From positions 50,166,581 through 50,230,580 of the forward strand of contig OX442314.1 in assembly GCA_949358305.1 (NCBI GenBank): a stretch of 64,000 nucleotides of DNA, read 5' to 3'. Origin of the DNA: Strigamia acuminata (taxonomy: Eukaryota; Arthropoda; Chilopoda; Geophilomorpha; Linotaeniidae). How positions within the stretch are numbered: the stretch's first letter is position 1; every line of letters starts with the position of its first letter. A model generated the notes under the pieces. It was not told where the DNA came from, did not search any database, and saw only the letters and a program-made list of their open reading frames with translations. Shown here one piece after another: positions 10,225 to 22,586 of this stretch. Made by a program: the position numbers and the translations under genes.

Positions 10225-11948
10225 TTTATGACGAACACGGTATTGTTTATGCGATATCATGCCAAATCCCACCGATAGATGGCGCTGACGTCCATAAGCG
10301 GCAAATTCGAATAGAATTTGTCACTTGATGTAAAAACCACATAAAATATAACTTTTATGTGATTTTAAGGCAGAGAATCGACTTTATCTTATATTTATGG
10401 AAATAAATACAGATATTATGTTGTTTTGTGGTAACTCTGCAAAGTTACCTCAAAACTAGGTTTAGGGGATTAAATCTCCCCCTCGCACCTGCTCCAAGCG
10501 TGGACCCCCGCGGATCAAGTTGAAAGACTTAATCCAAAAGTGTTCCTCGCTATCCAGTTCCTGTCCCGACCTAGCAGAGAGCTATGGCCTGAGTATCCAG
10601 TTCCTGTTGACCACCTGGACTGGAAATGTGCTCTGAGTATCCCATCACTGTGACCAGTGATTGGGGGGATTTACAGGACCATTGCTCTCATTGGAGCAGT
10701 GGCCAAGCTATTGTTTTCCCCGAGTATATACTTCCTTGCAACAGGAAGTAGCTCGCTCTTGACCAGATATTTTGACTATATGTTTTCTTGAGCCCTTTCT
10801 ACTACTCCGGTTGTCATGTTGATTGCGCAGACACTTGCTTGTCTGTTGATTGCGCAGTCAATGCCCCTTATACTGCGGGCCTATGACAACCTACATACGG
10901 CGTACACTTGACGTGGAGATGGGTGATATGATGCCTCCATGTCCGGGTGCCCGATGACGGCTGTGTGGCCGTGAGGAGATCAGGTCGCGGCGATGAGTAG
11001 TAAGAATCCCGTCGGGCCGGATATAATTCAACAAGTGTTCCACAAGGCCTGCCAGTTACAGTAAACCACGGCTGCCGAACAGCGTGTCGAAAATGTAACA
11101 TTAGGGTTGAAATAACTAAACTCGGAAAAGTTTAGTTAGATTAAATCCCCAACTGGTTTATGTCACACTTAACATTGTGCATAAACATGGATACTTCTTC
11201 CAGAACTGTACAAAACTGAAGACTAGCTACATTAGCATTTACTTGCCAGTAGATGTGTAGCTAAATTGCCAACTTTATGTAAGCAGAATTATTACGAGTA
11301 TTTACTGAAAAGTAATACTCTAATAAATACATCCATTACACGGAACCAGAAGTTATGATTGTAAACTCGCAACAGTTTACTCTCGTATGAAGAACCAGTT
11401 TGACGTATCACACCAATTATGAATGTCTTAAAACATTTATAAGAGGTTAATTGGTAAGTGGCTCTCACAAGCCATTTAAACCAATAACCGCCCCAAGTTT
11501 GTGGCGATGCAGATACCGTCAACCGGACGTCCTCGGATACTAACCTTTTCATTACAGATTCGAACCAGACCCCGATGTACAACTAGGACCAAATAATCAT
11601 CCGATTCAGATGACATCTTACTGACCCGATGAAGCCGACTTGATATTATCATAGCGCCGTTTAGGCGAATGTATGTATAGTTAATCGACCAATTTATACG
11701 GCCAATTGTCGGCATAGTCAATGTATAATTGTATTTTATGCAAATTGATTAATATAATCACTTCTCGGTGATTATATTTATATATCAATAAACATGTTAT
11801 GTCTTGATAACCACCGGTTTCATTATTTTACCCAGTTCACACTTTAGGTTTGTTAACTTATCTCTCAACTACTAGAATTGATAGACTTGCTTGTTATGCC
11901 AAAATACACATTTTGAGCGGATAGCGTCATCGAAAGGCCATCGTCACA
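10225..11948 (+). repeat. 5' LTR of the Gypsy element
   Basis: Begins TTTATGACGAACACGG (the 3' copy has TGTATGACGAACACGG) and ends GGCCATCGTCACA. The two LTRs differ at only two positions in their first 35 bp, and three incidental minus-strand ORFs are identical between them. The length is unusual for Gypsy, whose LTRs are commonly 200-600 bp. Confidence 0.9.
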
Positions 11949-11950
11949 CG

Positions 11951-11968
11951 TGGAGGTTCCACCGAGAT
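11951..11968 (+). other. Primer binding site, tRNA-Gln type
   Basis: Two bases after the LTR the sequence is TGGAGGTTCCACCGAGAT, complementary to the 3' end of eukaryotic tRNA-Gln (ATCTCGGTGGAACCT plus CCA). Position and spacing are standard for priming minus-strand DNA synthesis. Confidence 0.75.
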
Positions 11969-12004
11969 AGGTTGCAAGCTAAAAGTGAACTTAGGTAAAA
12001 TTTT

Positions 12005-12740
12005 GAATTTTGACATTTTTGTTGTAATTTTTCTTTACCAAGAAAATTATGGCTGAGTTGTATTTTTTTTTCTAACCAGAAAATTATAACTAAATGTCCG
12101 CGTTGTAAATTTTCTTGAAAAAGAAATTTATAACCGTTTTGTTCGTGTTGTGATTTTCTTTAACGAGAAAATTACGATTATTGATTTGTTTGTTGTATTT
12201 TCTCTCGAAAAAGAAAAATATAATTACAAATTTCACAGTGTCGGTAATATTTTAATCGAAATATTATTTGAACATTGTTTCCCGAGTCTAGTTGCATTTT
12301 TCTCACAAGAATGTGTAACAAGTAGACTACCGTACGTTATTTATTATTTCGCGAAAAATATAAATAAATGTGCCAGACGTTTGTTGGGTCAATCCTTTTG
12401 AATAAAAAGTTTTGACGCTCGACAAACAAACAGAAGTTTCTACAACTCGAAGAATTTACGATGCTGTCCATTGTTTAAGTTATTTCTAATCAAAATGCTT
12501 GAACTTTAACTTTTTATAAGAAAAGTTAACGACACTTGGATGGTAGTCTGAAAAGGTCATATTTTCTCACCAAAAATGTGGCTAATGGTAGTATTTTGTG
12601 ATTATTTCCCGAAAGGAAATAAAAAACAATTTTCTCTTTACAAAGAGACTGGAGATTGTCAAGCAGCTGTGGAGAATAGGCGATTTTGACTTGTTTTAAA
12701 AAACAGGTTAATCTTGCTGACAAGAATGGCAAAGTTCAAA
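12005..12740 (+). repeat. Array of short hairpins in the Gypsy leader
   Basis: The untranslated leader holds a succession of small inverted repeats, mostly T-rich arm then A-rich arm. Examples are AATTTTTCTTTACCAAGAAAATT, ATTTTCTTTAACGAGAAAAT, AAATTTTCTTGAAAAAGAAATTT, AATATTTTAATCGAAATATT and ATTTCCCGAAAGGAAAT. The first five are spaced roughly 45 bp apart (about 12010-12240). Their arms match although the sequences differ, so the fold may be conserved. A role in packaging or translation would be inference. Confidence 0.5.
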
Positions 12741-13420
12741 TTCTCGAAAAGAATTTGGACCAAAACTCAGTGGGTGGCATATCCAGAAAAGGAAATGCAT
12801 TGTTGGGTGATGAATGATTGACACACGTCAAATGTGTCATTTTTTCATTCGTCCAATCCCACTGAACGGATTAACCCCCAAAATTCATTTTTTGGGAAGT
12901 GTGAAGACCACTTGCATTCTTGCATCCACACTGACTGGACGTCTCTTGACCACCATTTTGGACCGTGACCACCTTGTTCGTTTGGACCATTTTGCATCCG
13001 AAAAAGCCGTAAAGTTAAGTGTAATTTTGTTAAAACATTGTAGTTTAAAGCGCACCTTCCTAAGCGCTAGTTTAATATAAAAAGTGTATTTCATTTTTGT
13101 AGTTTAAGTGTGTTTTGCCCACACCAAGTTTAAAGAATCAGTTGTACTATTCTTTCTCTAGTTTTAATTTAGGCGTGACTGTTTCTCCGCGCTAGTGTTG
13201 TATTAAAATCCTTCGTACTCCAATCTATTTTTTGGGCGTTATTTTCTTGTTGTTTTTCGTGTACCCCACAGTACACGTTTTAACACCGAACCTATCGCCA
13301 ATTTTTGTTGTTGTTCGATTTTGTCGGTTACGTACTAAACGGTACGTAATCTCACACCGAATCTATCGCCAATTTTTCAACTTTTCACTTTGTGTTTTCA
13401 TATTTTTGAACAAAAATATC

Positions 13421-15712
13421 ATGACACATCATCGTAATTTATTCGACACCCTGAATCAAACGAGAGATCAGGAGGACGAGAATCAATCGCGGAACCAGCT
13501 TACTCCTATAACGGAGGAAAGCACGCAGTACGACGCCGACGAGGATTTGCGGGCGTATTGTCGCCACTTCAATTTAGATGTACGTTTCTTCGGTTCGCTG
13601 ACCGAAGCCAAACAGTATATGGCTCGCAATCAACAGCCGGGAGGTTCGTCCGACCGTTCCGGCCGATCAGCGAACGAGTTGGAACTGAACCGCGGAGGTA
13701 TCAACGGAGGGCCGCCGGCAACTTACGAGAAGTCGCGTGACCCGCCACCCGCTCCACCTCCATTACGAGTCGTTAATCCTACTTCTCCAAGTAAGGAACA
13801 AACGACGGAACCACGTGCATCGACTCCAAAGTCAGATGAACTCCTACTGGTTGAGCGTACGGACAACGTACAACGACCATCGGTAGTGGACAAAGTCGCG
13901 AACGAGTCGCAGACCACCGTCCCTGAACGGCGAAATCAACCGCCTATTCCTGCACTCCCGCTAGTGTTGGAACAGGAAATTCCGCCGAGGAGAGTTGCTT
14001 ATCCGCCTAAGCATCTCTCTGAAGCCATACGACGTTTCCAACAAGAAATTAGGGATCAAGCCCCAACGCTAAAGACCCCTGTTGATTACGGGGCCCGGCA
14101 GGAATTTCCAACCAGAAATTTTCCGGCCGATCCGATTGAACGCTTCCAACAACGAGTTCGCGACGAAGTACGAGATTTGGACCCAAATCCAATTCAACCT
14201 CGTACGCATTTCGAGTCAACGCGAGGAAGGCCGAACTTGCCTGCCTTGCGTCGGGAGAAGTCGCCGTCGCCAATTATTCCCCGTGCTCAAATAGGGTATG
14301 AGGAATTTCGGCCGAATTACGAAGATTATCGGACGAATCACGGTTACAACTCCCCCAGCCAGGGGAGATTCCGTCATTCCTCGCCACCGCGACCAGATGA
14401 GTTTCAACGCTCATATTCGCCACCTCCTGCAAGGGGGAGTTGAAGAAATGAGCCCCGTCCACCCCAGCCAGGGGGACAAGGGGGACAAGGAGGGCAAGGG
14501 GGACATCACGCCGATAATCCCAACTTGCTTCCTCCCAGTTATTTTCAACGTTCATATTCTCCACCGCCACGGAGGGGAAACAGCGCGAGTAGCACTGCCC
14601 CCACCCTGTCGCAAGACGACATGAACTTACTAGTTCAGAGATTGTCGGGAACTGTGCGAAATACCCAATCGCAACCGCAACCAAATAGGAAATTCATCTG
14701 TAAAGGAATAGAAATCCCAGCTTTTGAAGGAAAGCAGGAAGACGTGTCAAGATTTTTGGAAGTGGTGAAATCAGTTTCAATGTTACGAGAAATAACATTA
14801 GACAACATGGTACATGAAATCATTCCAGGTTATTTATTGGGCCATGCGCAAACATGGTTCAAGCAAGAGAAACGACGTTTCACAAGTTGGGAAATTTTCG
14901 AGGACGCTTTTCTAAGACGTTTCGATCTCGTCCCGCTCACACGAGCAAGACGACTGAAAAACGTAATCCAGAGAGCTGACGAAAGCTTATATGATTTTCT
15001 GTTGCGTTTTTCCAAAGCGCAAGGGAAAATTGCACCCGGAAGTAGAGAAGGTATAGACCACCTGTTCGATAATGTAACTGATGAAAGCTTTATGTTATTG
15101 ATGAACAAGGACCTGTACGGTGAAAGTACAGTCGAAGAAATCATTTATTTCGTGGGAAAACATCGCTGTATGTTTGAAAACAAAAAGCAACATTCTGCGC
15201 GTCTCGAGTTTGACAACAGCGAATTCCCAGCATCCAATGTCTCGACAAAGGCAAAGGATAACAAATTCGCATCTAAACCATCACTCAAGAGTTCCACTGT
15301 CGGTTATGAACCAAATAACCAAGTGGAAAGTGACAATGAAGTTGATAGTGGAGACGAAGATTCGATGGAGACCATCTATGTTAACCACATGGAGGCCAAG
15401 TCCGGGAAGTGTTTTTACTGTCATGAAACAGGACACTTCAAACGGGAATGCCCGAAATGGTTAAATAAAAATAAAACAGATTCAGCAAATAAACGTCCGG
15501 CGAGCTCACAAGCTACGCCCGATAATGTAAAACGGCCTAGACCTAACTGGGTTACGACCGAACTTCTGGACAAGAAACTAGGCGATTTACAATCGACATT
15601 GCAGTCGTCTCTTCAAAAGTCTCTTCACAGCTCAGTTACCGATCTACTTACAAAATTCTTGAAAGCTCCTACAAGCTCGATAGAAAAAGCAGATGAGTCA
15701 AAAAACTGTTAG
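13421..15712 (+). pseudogene. gag: Gypsy Gag, one in-frame TGA
   Basis: The frame from ATG 13421 (MTHHRNLFDTLNQ) to TAG 15712 is continuous except for one TGA at 14441-14443. The N-terminal third is acidic then proline/arginine-rich, with an FQRSYSPPP motif on both sides of the stop (about 14402 and 14541). The C-terminal part carries the capsid-like helical region (YLLGHAQTWFKQEKRRFTSW, then FEDAFLRRFD) and one CCHC zinc knuckle (KCFYCHETGHFKRECPK) near 15405-15455 for RNA binding. The stop could be a point mutation or a readthrough site; nothing nearby settles it. The end of the frame overlaps Pol in the -1 frame. I describe the break only. Confidence 0.85.
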
Positions 15713-15741
15713 AGGGGGTTGAACCAACCATTCCAGCCCCC
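15700..15741 (+). promoter_or_regulatory. -1 ribosomal frameshift signal joining Gag to Pol
   Basis: The slippery heptamer A AAA AAC sits at 15700-15706, in register with Gag and two codons before its TAG. After a 7-nt spacer comes an 8-bp stem, GGGGGTTG (15714-15721) with CAGCCCCC (15734-15741), around a 12-nt loop. Pol is open in the -1 frame from 15697. All parts match the canonical -1 frameshift architecture of retroelements. Confidence 0.88.
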
Positions 15742-18700
15742 ATTAAAACAGATCCATTTGATTTCTCGGAGTTTTCAGATGATTTATTCGAATTATCTGG
15801 AAAATATCTGAAAACCCCGCCAGTTCAACTGGCGACCAAATTAAATAAGGAACTATTCAAGTGGGACGACTTGAACCTTGATTTAATTCCTACAGCAGAG
15901 CACGCCAACAGTAACACTGGCGGCGTGATGGAAGGATTCGACGCAATGACGAAACAATTGGAGGGACTCAGCATCTTCAACCACGGTGGAAAGTGGAATG
16001 TGAAGAAATTCAGTAACCTCCGACGTTTAGATCAACGCGGAGTTACGGCATTCGTGAAAACACTGACCGCCCGACATTCTGATGACCCTCGTATGAGAGT
16101 TCAGATTGGAGGTTTGAAGTTCAATGCTTTAATGGACTCTGGTGCAACCCAGTGCTTCATTGGAATCCAACTTCTATCTCAAACTAATGCAGAACCCGAT
16201 TATATCCAAGAATGTCCTCGGGGAATGCGAGTTTGTGCAGTAGGAATTAGTCACGTGCCGCTTGGACAAATTACACTTTGTGTCAAGTGGGCAGACGGAC
16301 TAAAATATACACCAATCAACTTTATTATCCTGAAACATGGAGTTTGTGACCTTATAATCGGTCACAACTTCATGCGACGCGCCGGAATCGACTTGAGAGC
16401 GAAAAGAGGATCATTCACATGCGATTCCATGCCTGGATGGTCGGCTCCCTACGAAACTAGAGAGTCTGACTGTGAATTGGCACGTATCCGTACACTCGAT
16501 GCTAATGGCGCCGAGACTCACACGCCTGCTGATTGGGCCGAAAAGCTTGTCGCAGACTGTGATAGTACAGACGAACGCAAGGACAAACTAAAAGCGGTTA
16601 TTTTAGCGATAAAAGACGTTTTTAGAGACAAAGTAGGCTGTACCAACCTTGCCAAGCATAAAATCACTTTGAAAAAAGATGCTAAATGGCGAGTCCAACC
16701 GTATCGAATGTACAACCCGGCCAAGAAGGCCATCATGACTGAATTGGTCGAAGAGTTGGAGGCCGATGATCTAATCGAGCCTGCAACTGGCCCTTACATC
16801 AGTCATCCCGTGATTGTAGCTAAGCCCAATGGCAAATATCGACTCTGCATCGATTATCGTTGGCTTAATGCAATTACGGAACTCGACACAATACAAATGC
16901 CTAGTATCGACCTGTTGATCCACAGTACGAATAAGGCCAAGTATTTCACATCATTAGATCTAACACAGGGATATCATCAAATGGAGATGCAAGAGGAGGA
17001 TCGTTGTAAAACTGCCTTCTACACACCAAAGGGAAACTATCAATTTAAAAGGATGCCCTTTGGTCTTTGCAATGCTCCTTGTTCTTTCCAGAACTTGATG
17101 AGCCGAGTGATGGGTGACTCGCTGCATAAGCATGTCCTCGTCTACTTGGATGATTTGATCATCTTCTCCCACTCCTGGAAAGAACACTTGGACCACATAA
17201 AGGACGTGTTAGAAAAGCTCCAAAAAGCTAATTTAACAATCAACAAAGCCAAATCAAAATTTGGAAGAACTTCACTAAAGTTCTTGGGTCATTATATCAC
17301 ACCGGAAGGTTTGAATGCTGACCCCGACAAGATCAAGTCTGTAAAGGCTTTTCCCGAACCCACCTGTTCAAAGGATGTACAGAGGTTTCATGGTCTGTCC
17401 AATTTCTTTAGGAAGTTTATTCCTAAACATGCGGATATCGCTAGACCACTCACCTCAATCATGCATAACAATGCTGCTTTTGTGTGGGGTAAGGAACAGA
17501 AAGACGCATTTGAAAAAATCAAAGAGATTTTGTGCGATAAAAACCAAGTTTTGCATATGCCCGATATGTCAAAACCTATGGTAGTAATGACTGACGCGTC
17601 CCATACAGGGCTCGGTGCAGTCCTCTGCCAAGATGTCGAAGTGTTTAACGAAAAAACACAGAAAAAGATGATGGTCCCAAAACCCGTTGCTTATGCGAGC
17701 CGAGTTTTACGAGGGGCTGAAGAACGTTATTCCACTCCCGAACTGGAATGTTTGGCAGTTGTGTGGGCAGTTGATCGTTTCCGCCCATACTTGGAATACA
17801 CGACGTTCACACTGGAGTCAGACGCGCAAGCGTTAGGCTGGCTGATGCGAACGCCAGAACCTTCCGGCCGTTTTGGTCGCTGGGCAGTGAAAATCCAGTG
17901 CGGAGCATTCAAGATTGTGTTCAGAAAAGGCGCCCTGAACCAGGTAGCCGACGCTCTTTCAAGAGCGCCGTTATCTGCGATGGACACGCCTATTACCGAC
18001 TACATTGAGCCGGTAGAAATTAACCAATTCTATCCTCTATGGACCGGTAATAAGAAAACTCAAGTCATCCCAGTAGAAGGACGACGTCACTTTTTGACAA
18101 ATGTGAATGTTCGTTTTAATAAATTCTCCGAATTAGTTGAAGAAATTTCAAATAATTCTGGAGAAAAGGGGGAAGTGAAAGAAGAATGTAAAACGAAACA
18201 TCAAACAACAGTATTTAGTGCATTAACCGATGTACTAAATCAAGTTCCCCCAACCCGAGCCGAAATAATCGCAGAACAATTATTGGATGATGATTGTAAA
18301 AAGATTATGGCCCACTTGAAGTTAAGTGAGGAAGATCAAGAATTAGGGACAGATCTAGACTGGCTAAATACCATAGCTGGATACTGTTTGGATGAAAGTG
18401 GAGAGGACGGCAGTAAAATGCTCATTTTCTTCCGTCCCACTTTTGAAGAGGAGTTGAACGACTCCGGAAATGGATTTAAGGCCGTGATTCCTAAATCTCT
18501 TGTAAGAAGAGCTTTATTTGCCTGTCACGGTCACCCCCTTTGTGGACATGCGAGTATGAGCAAGACTCTGGAAAGAGCAAAGCTCATTTATTACTGGCCA
18601 AAGATGACTAGGGATACGCGCAACTATGTCCGTGGTTGCCCGCATTGCCAGCAGTACAAGCCGAGCCAGCACCGAAAACATCGAGCGGCTTACACGCCGC

Positions 18701-19833
18701 ATAATATGACGAATCCATGGGAAACCGTGAGTATCGACTTGATGGGCCCCAAGCCCGCTGGTCGATCGAAGTTACAATGGATATTAGTGATAATAGACCA
18801 TTGCACCAAATGGGTTGAAGTATTCGCGTTGACAAAGGCCTCTAGCGAGAGCATTGTCAACAAGATGAGTGACGTTTTTCATCGTTGGGGTTACCCCAAA
18901 AAGATATTGTCGGATAATGGAAGACAATTCGTGTCTACGGTCTATAGTGATTTTTGTAAAAAACATCACATAGACATGGCACATGTCAGCCCCTATCATG
19001 CCTCGGCTAACCCGACAGAAAGGGCTAACCGTGACTTGAAGATGATGCTGGCAATTTATTCTGATGTGCACTCTCACTGGCCACGATTCTTGAACGAATT
19101 CGCGTTTGCCACGAGAACGGCCATCTCGGATGCAACCGGATTTAGCCCGATGATGCTAAACACGGGAAGAACGGTACCACTACCATTCGATCCACGTATG
19201 GTGGAACACGGGGTAAAGTTTGATAAGAACAAACCCGAAGAATACGTACATGGCATTCTGGATGTGCTTAGAAGAGCACATCAAGAAATGCACCGGAAAA
19301 TCCAGGAGAATTATGTCCGACATGACAAGATTCACCGCAACAAATATCACATTTGTCAGTATGCTGTTGGCGATCTAGTCTGGAAAGCTACACATATATT
19401 GTCAAATAAAGAAAAGGGAATCACCGCTGGTTTCGCCGAAAAGCGAGACGGCCCCTGGGAAATCACAGCAGTATTAAAAGGAGGCTCGTATTCATTACGA
19501 AAAGTTGCCGATGGATCAATTGAGAAATCAATTAATATCCAGGATCTGTCACCTTATATTCCGTCATTTCCGGTTGAAGCTTGGTCGGAAAACCAAACTG
19601 AAGGCAGTGAGGGGATTCATCCAACACCAAATTGGATGGACGAACACTTCCCTGCCTCGCAACAGGCAGAAGAAGACGTTGTCCCCATGGAAACGGAGGA
19701 TACCGTCGAAAACGATATTCTCCAACCCCCGGACGAAGTCGTTGAGGGAGTTATTGAAAATAACGAACTTGAACATATAAAGAGAAGTTACGTCCACGCA
19801 ACACGTCGTGTCGGACGATATTCGTCAAGTTGA
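15707..19833 (+). CDS. pol: Gypsy Pol polyprotein: protease, reverse transcriptase, RNase H, integrase
   Basis: Open in the -1 frame relative to Gag from the slippery site to TGA at 19833. There is no ATG near its start; it is expected to be made as a Gag-Pol fusion. Domains in order: aspartic protease (ALMDSGATQCFIG, Asp at nt 16135); reverse transcriptase with KYFTSLDLTQGYHQM, RMPFGLCNAP and the YLDDLIIFS catalytic box at 17143; RNase H (TDASHTGLGAVLCQD, nt 17590); integrase with an HHCC zinc-binding region (about 18526-18660) and the DDE core, with Asp codons at 18736 and 18913 and Glu at 19018. Only 34 residues separate the last Asp and Glu, one fewer than usual for this family. The acidic C-terminus (about 19560-19830) has no recognised chromodomain. 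No frameshift or internal stop is seen, so the enzyme appears intact. Confidence 0.93.
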
Positions 19834-20509
19834 GTTTTTAGCCTGTTCAGGCGATCAAAACAATTATTCTACGAGATCGTGTTGTGTCCATTCCTACTAA
19901 AACGAACTAATTGTTAAAAAACTTTTATGGTTCTTCACCGTACTGTGCAACTAAAGAGTTGACACATTTTTAAACCGAACTAATTTTTGTAATGAAACTT
20001 TTTTTCGTGTTGTTCTCTACAGCCCAGAGGGGTGAATAATTTGAAGAGTTTGTTTTTTCAATTTAAGTTGAACAAAATAATTTAACTGTGATACTTTATT
20101 TTTTCATTTTAACAAATGTGAATTTAATCTTTGTAACCCGAAAATTTTTATTGGAACTTGTAATAGATCCAAATAACAATATATTATTTAACGATAATTT
20201 ATGTGTGTTTATTTTTCAAGAAATTAACAAGTTTTGAAAGAATAAATAGAAAAACTTTTGTTTGAACATTTAATAATTTGGTGATTATTAAAGACTATTT
20301 CGGAGTTTAACATGATGAATAAGTCCTGATGAACTATTATATATTTTCGTACGAAGATATATAATATAAGAGATGAACTATTAAAATTATATACGGAAAA
20401 ATATAAATTTCATTAGTTAGTACACGCGTTAGTTGACTCTAACTGAAGAAGATTTGTCATATATTGCAGTGAAGACGAATCAAGAGGGAATATTTTAAGA
20501 TATGCCCCT

Positions 20510-20521
20510 TGATAAGGGGGA
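20510..20521 (+). other. Polypurine tract of the Gypsy element
   Basis: GATAAGGGGGA directly precedes the TGTATG start of the 3' LTR, the usual place for plus-strand priming. Confidence 0.7.
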
Positions 20522-22245
20522 TGTATGACGAACACGGTATTGTTTATACGATATCATGCCAAATCCCACCGATAGATGGCGCTGACGTCCATAAGCGGCA
20601 AATTCGAATAGAATTTGTCACTTGATGTAAAAACCACATAAAATATAACTTTTATGTGATTTTAAGGCAGAGAATCGACTTTATCTTATATTTATGGAAA
20701 TAAATACAGATATTATGTTGTTTTGTGGTAACTCTGCAAAGTTACCTCAAAACTAGGTTTAGGGGATTAAATCTCCCCCTCGCACCTGCTCCAAGCGTGG
20801 ACCCCCGCGGATCAAGTTGAAAGACTTAATCCAAAAGTGTTCCTCGCTATCCAGTTCCTGTCCCGACCTAGCAGAGAGCTATGGCCTGAGTATCCAGTTC
20901 CTGTTGACCACCTGGACTGGAAATGTGCTCTGAGTATCCCATCACTGTGACCAGTGATTGGGGGGATTTACAGGACCATTGCTCTCATTGGAGCAGTGGC
21001 CAAGCTATTGTTTTCCCCGAGTATATACTTCCTTGCAACAGGAAGTAGCTCGCTCTTGACCAGATATTTTGACTATATGTTTTCTTGAGCCCTTTCTACT
21101 ACTCCGGTTGTCATGTTGATTGCGCAGACACTTGCTTGTCTGTTGATTGCGCAGTCAATGCCCCTTATACTGCGGGCCTATGACAACCTACATACGGCGT
21201 ACACTTGACGTGGAGATGGGTGATATGATGCCTCCATGTCCGGGTGCCCGATGACGGCTGTGTGGCCGTGAGGAGATCAGGTCGCGGCGATGAGTAGTAA
21301 GAATCCCGTCGGGCCGGATATAATTCAACAAGTGTTCCACAAGGCCTGCCAGTTACAGTAAACCACGGCTGCCGAACAGCGTGTCGAAAATGTAACATTA
21401 GGGTTGAAATAACTAAACTCGGAAAAGTTTAGTTAGATTAAATCCCCAACTGGTTTATGTCACACTTAACATTGTGCATAAACATGGATACTTCTTCCAG
21501 AACTGTACAAAACTGAAGACTAGCTACATTAGCATTTACTTGCCAGTAGATGTGTAGCTAAATTGCCAACTTTATGTAAGCAGAATTATTACGAGTATTT
21601 ACTGAAAAGTAATACTCTAATAAATACATCCATTACACGGAACCAGAAGTTATGATTGTAAACTCGCAACAGTTTACTCTCGTATGAAGAACCAGTTTGA
21701 CGTATCACACCAATTATGAATGTCTTAAAACATTTATAAGAGGTTAATTGGTAAGTGGCTCTCACAAGCCATTTAAACCAATAACCGCCCCAAGTTTGTG
21801 GCGATGCAGATACCGTCAACCGGACGTCCTCGGATACTAACCTTTTCATTACAGATTCGAACCAGACCCCGATGTACAACTAGGACCAAATAATCATCCG
21901 ATTCAGATGACATCTTACTGACCCGATGAAGCCGACTTGATATTATCATAGCGCCGTTTAGGCGAATGTATGTATAGTTAATCGACCAATTTATACGGCC
22001 AATTGTCGGCATAGTCAATGTATAATTGTATTTTATGCAAATTGATTAATATAATCACTTCTCGGTGATTATATTTATATATCAATAAACATGTTATGTC
22101 TTGATAACCACCGGTTTCATTATTTTACCCAGTTCACACTTTAGGTTTGTTAACTTATCTCTCAACTACTAGAATTGATAGACTTGCTTGTTATGCCAAA
22201 ATACACATTTTGAGCGGATAGCGTCATCGAAAGGCCATCGTCACA
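20522..22245 (+). repeat. 3' LTR of the Gypsy element
   Basis: Starts TGTATGACGAACACGG and ends GGCCATCGTCACA, colinear with the 5' LTR over 1724 bp. About 690 bp of AT-rich non-coding DNA (19834-20509) lie between the Pol stop and the polypurine tract. Confidence 0.9.
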
Positions 22246-22586
22246 AGTTGAATTTATTGACATATTTGGAAATTGGCACAATTTTGGAGAACCATGTCAT
22301 GATCTAGAAAACGAACAAAGCTTAGGACGTTTAGCTACTTCCCTCTTCTATATTTAAGGCGATACTATTATTTGGTCTTTGGTAGTGAATTAATCCATAC
22401 TCCTTCCAAAAGCATGCATAAAGGTTAATCAATGGATTTTACTGGCTTATGAAAAAACCAATATGTTAAAAAAATAATGAAGTTGTTTCGTTTTTCAGGT
22501 TAGCCATCCCTCTGCATGTTTGCTCAAGCAAACAAACAGTTAGATCAAACTCATTCAGTCACACTTCGAGCTTGAAAGGTACCAAA

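Larger units (their letters stand above)
10225..22245 (+). mobile_element. Nearly intact Ty3/Gypsy LTR retrotransposon (12.0 kb)
   Basis: Two 1724-bp LTRs (offset exactly 10,297 bp, no net indels) bracket a primer binding site, a Gag frame, a -1 frameshift signal, Pol with protease-RT-RNase H-integrase, and a polypurine tract. The order RT-RNase H-integrase defines Ty3/Gypsy. No third (env-like) frame exists between Pol and the 3' LTR. Flanks AGTAG (10220-10224) and AGTTG (22246-22250) look like a 5-bp target duplication with one mismatch. LTR similarity and the open Pol frame suggest a recent insertion. Confidence 0.93.

Noticed and set aside
10868-11721. Minus-strand ORFs of 77, 96 and 81 codons, repeated at 21165-22018
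   Set aside because: They are identical because they lie in the two LTR copies. They have no recognisable domain and are not conserved genes.
19834-20509. An env-like third ORF in the Gypsy element
   Set aside because: No open frame of useful length, signal peptide or membrane segment between the Pol stop and the polypurine tract.
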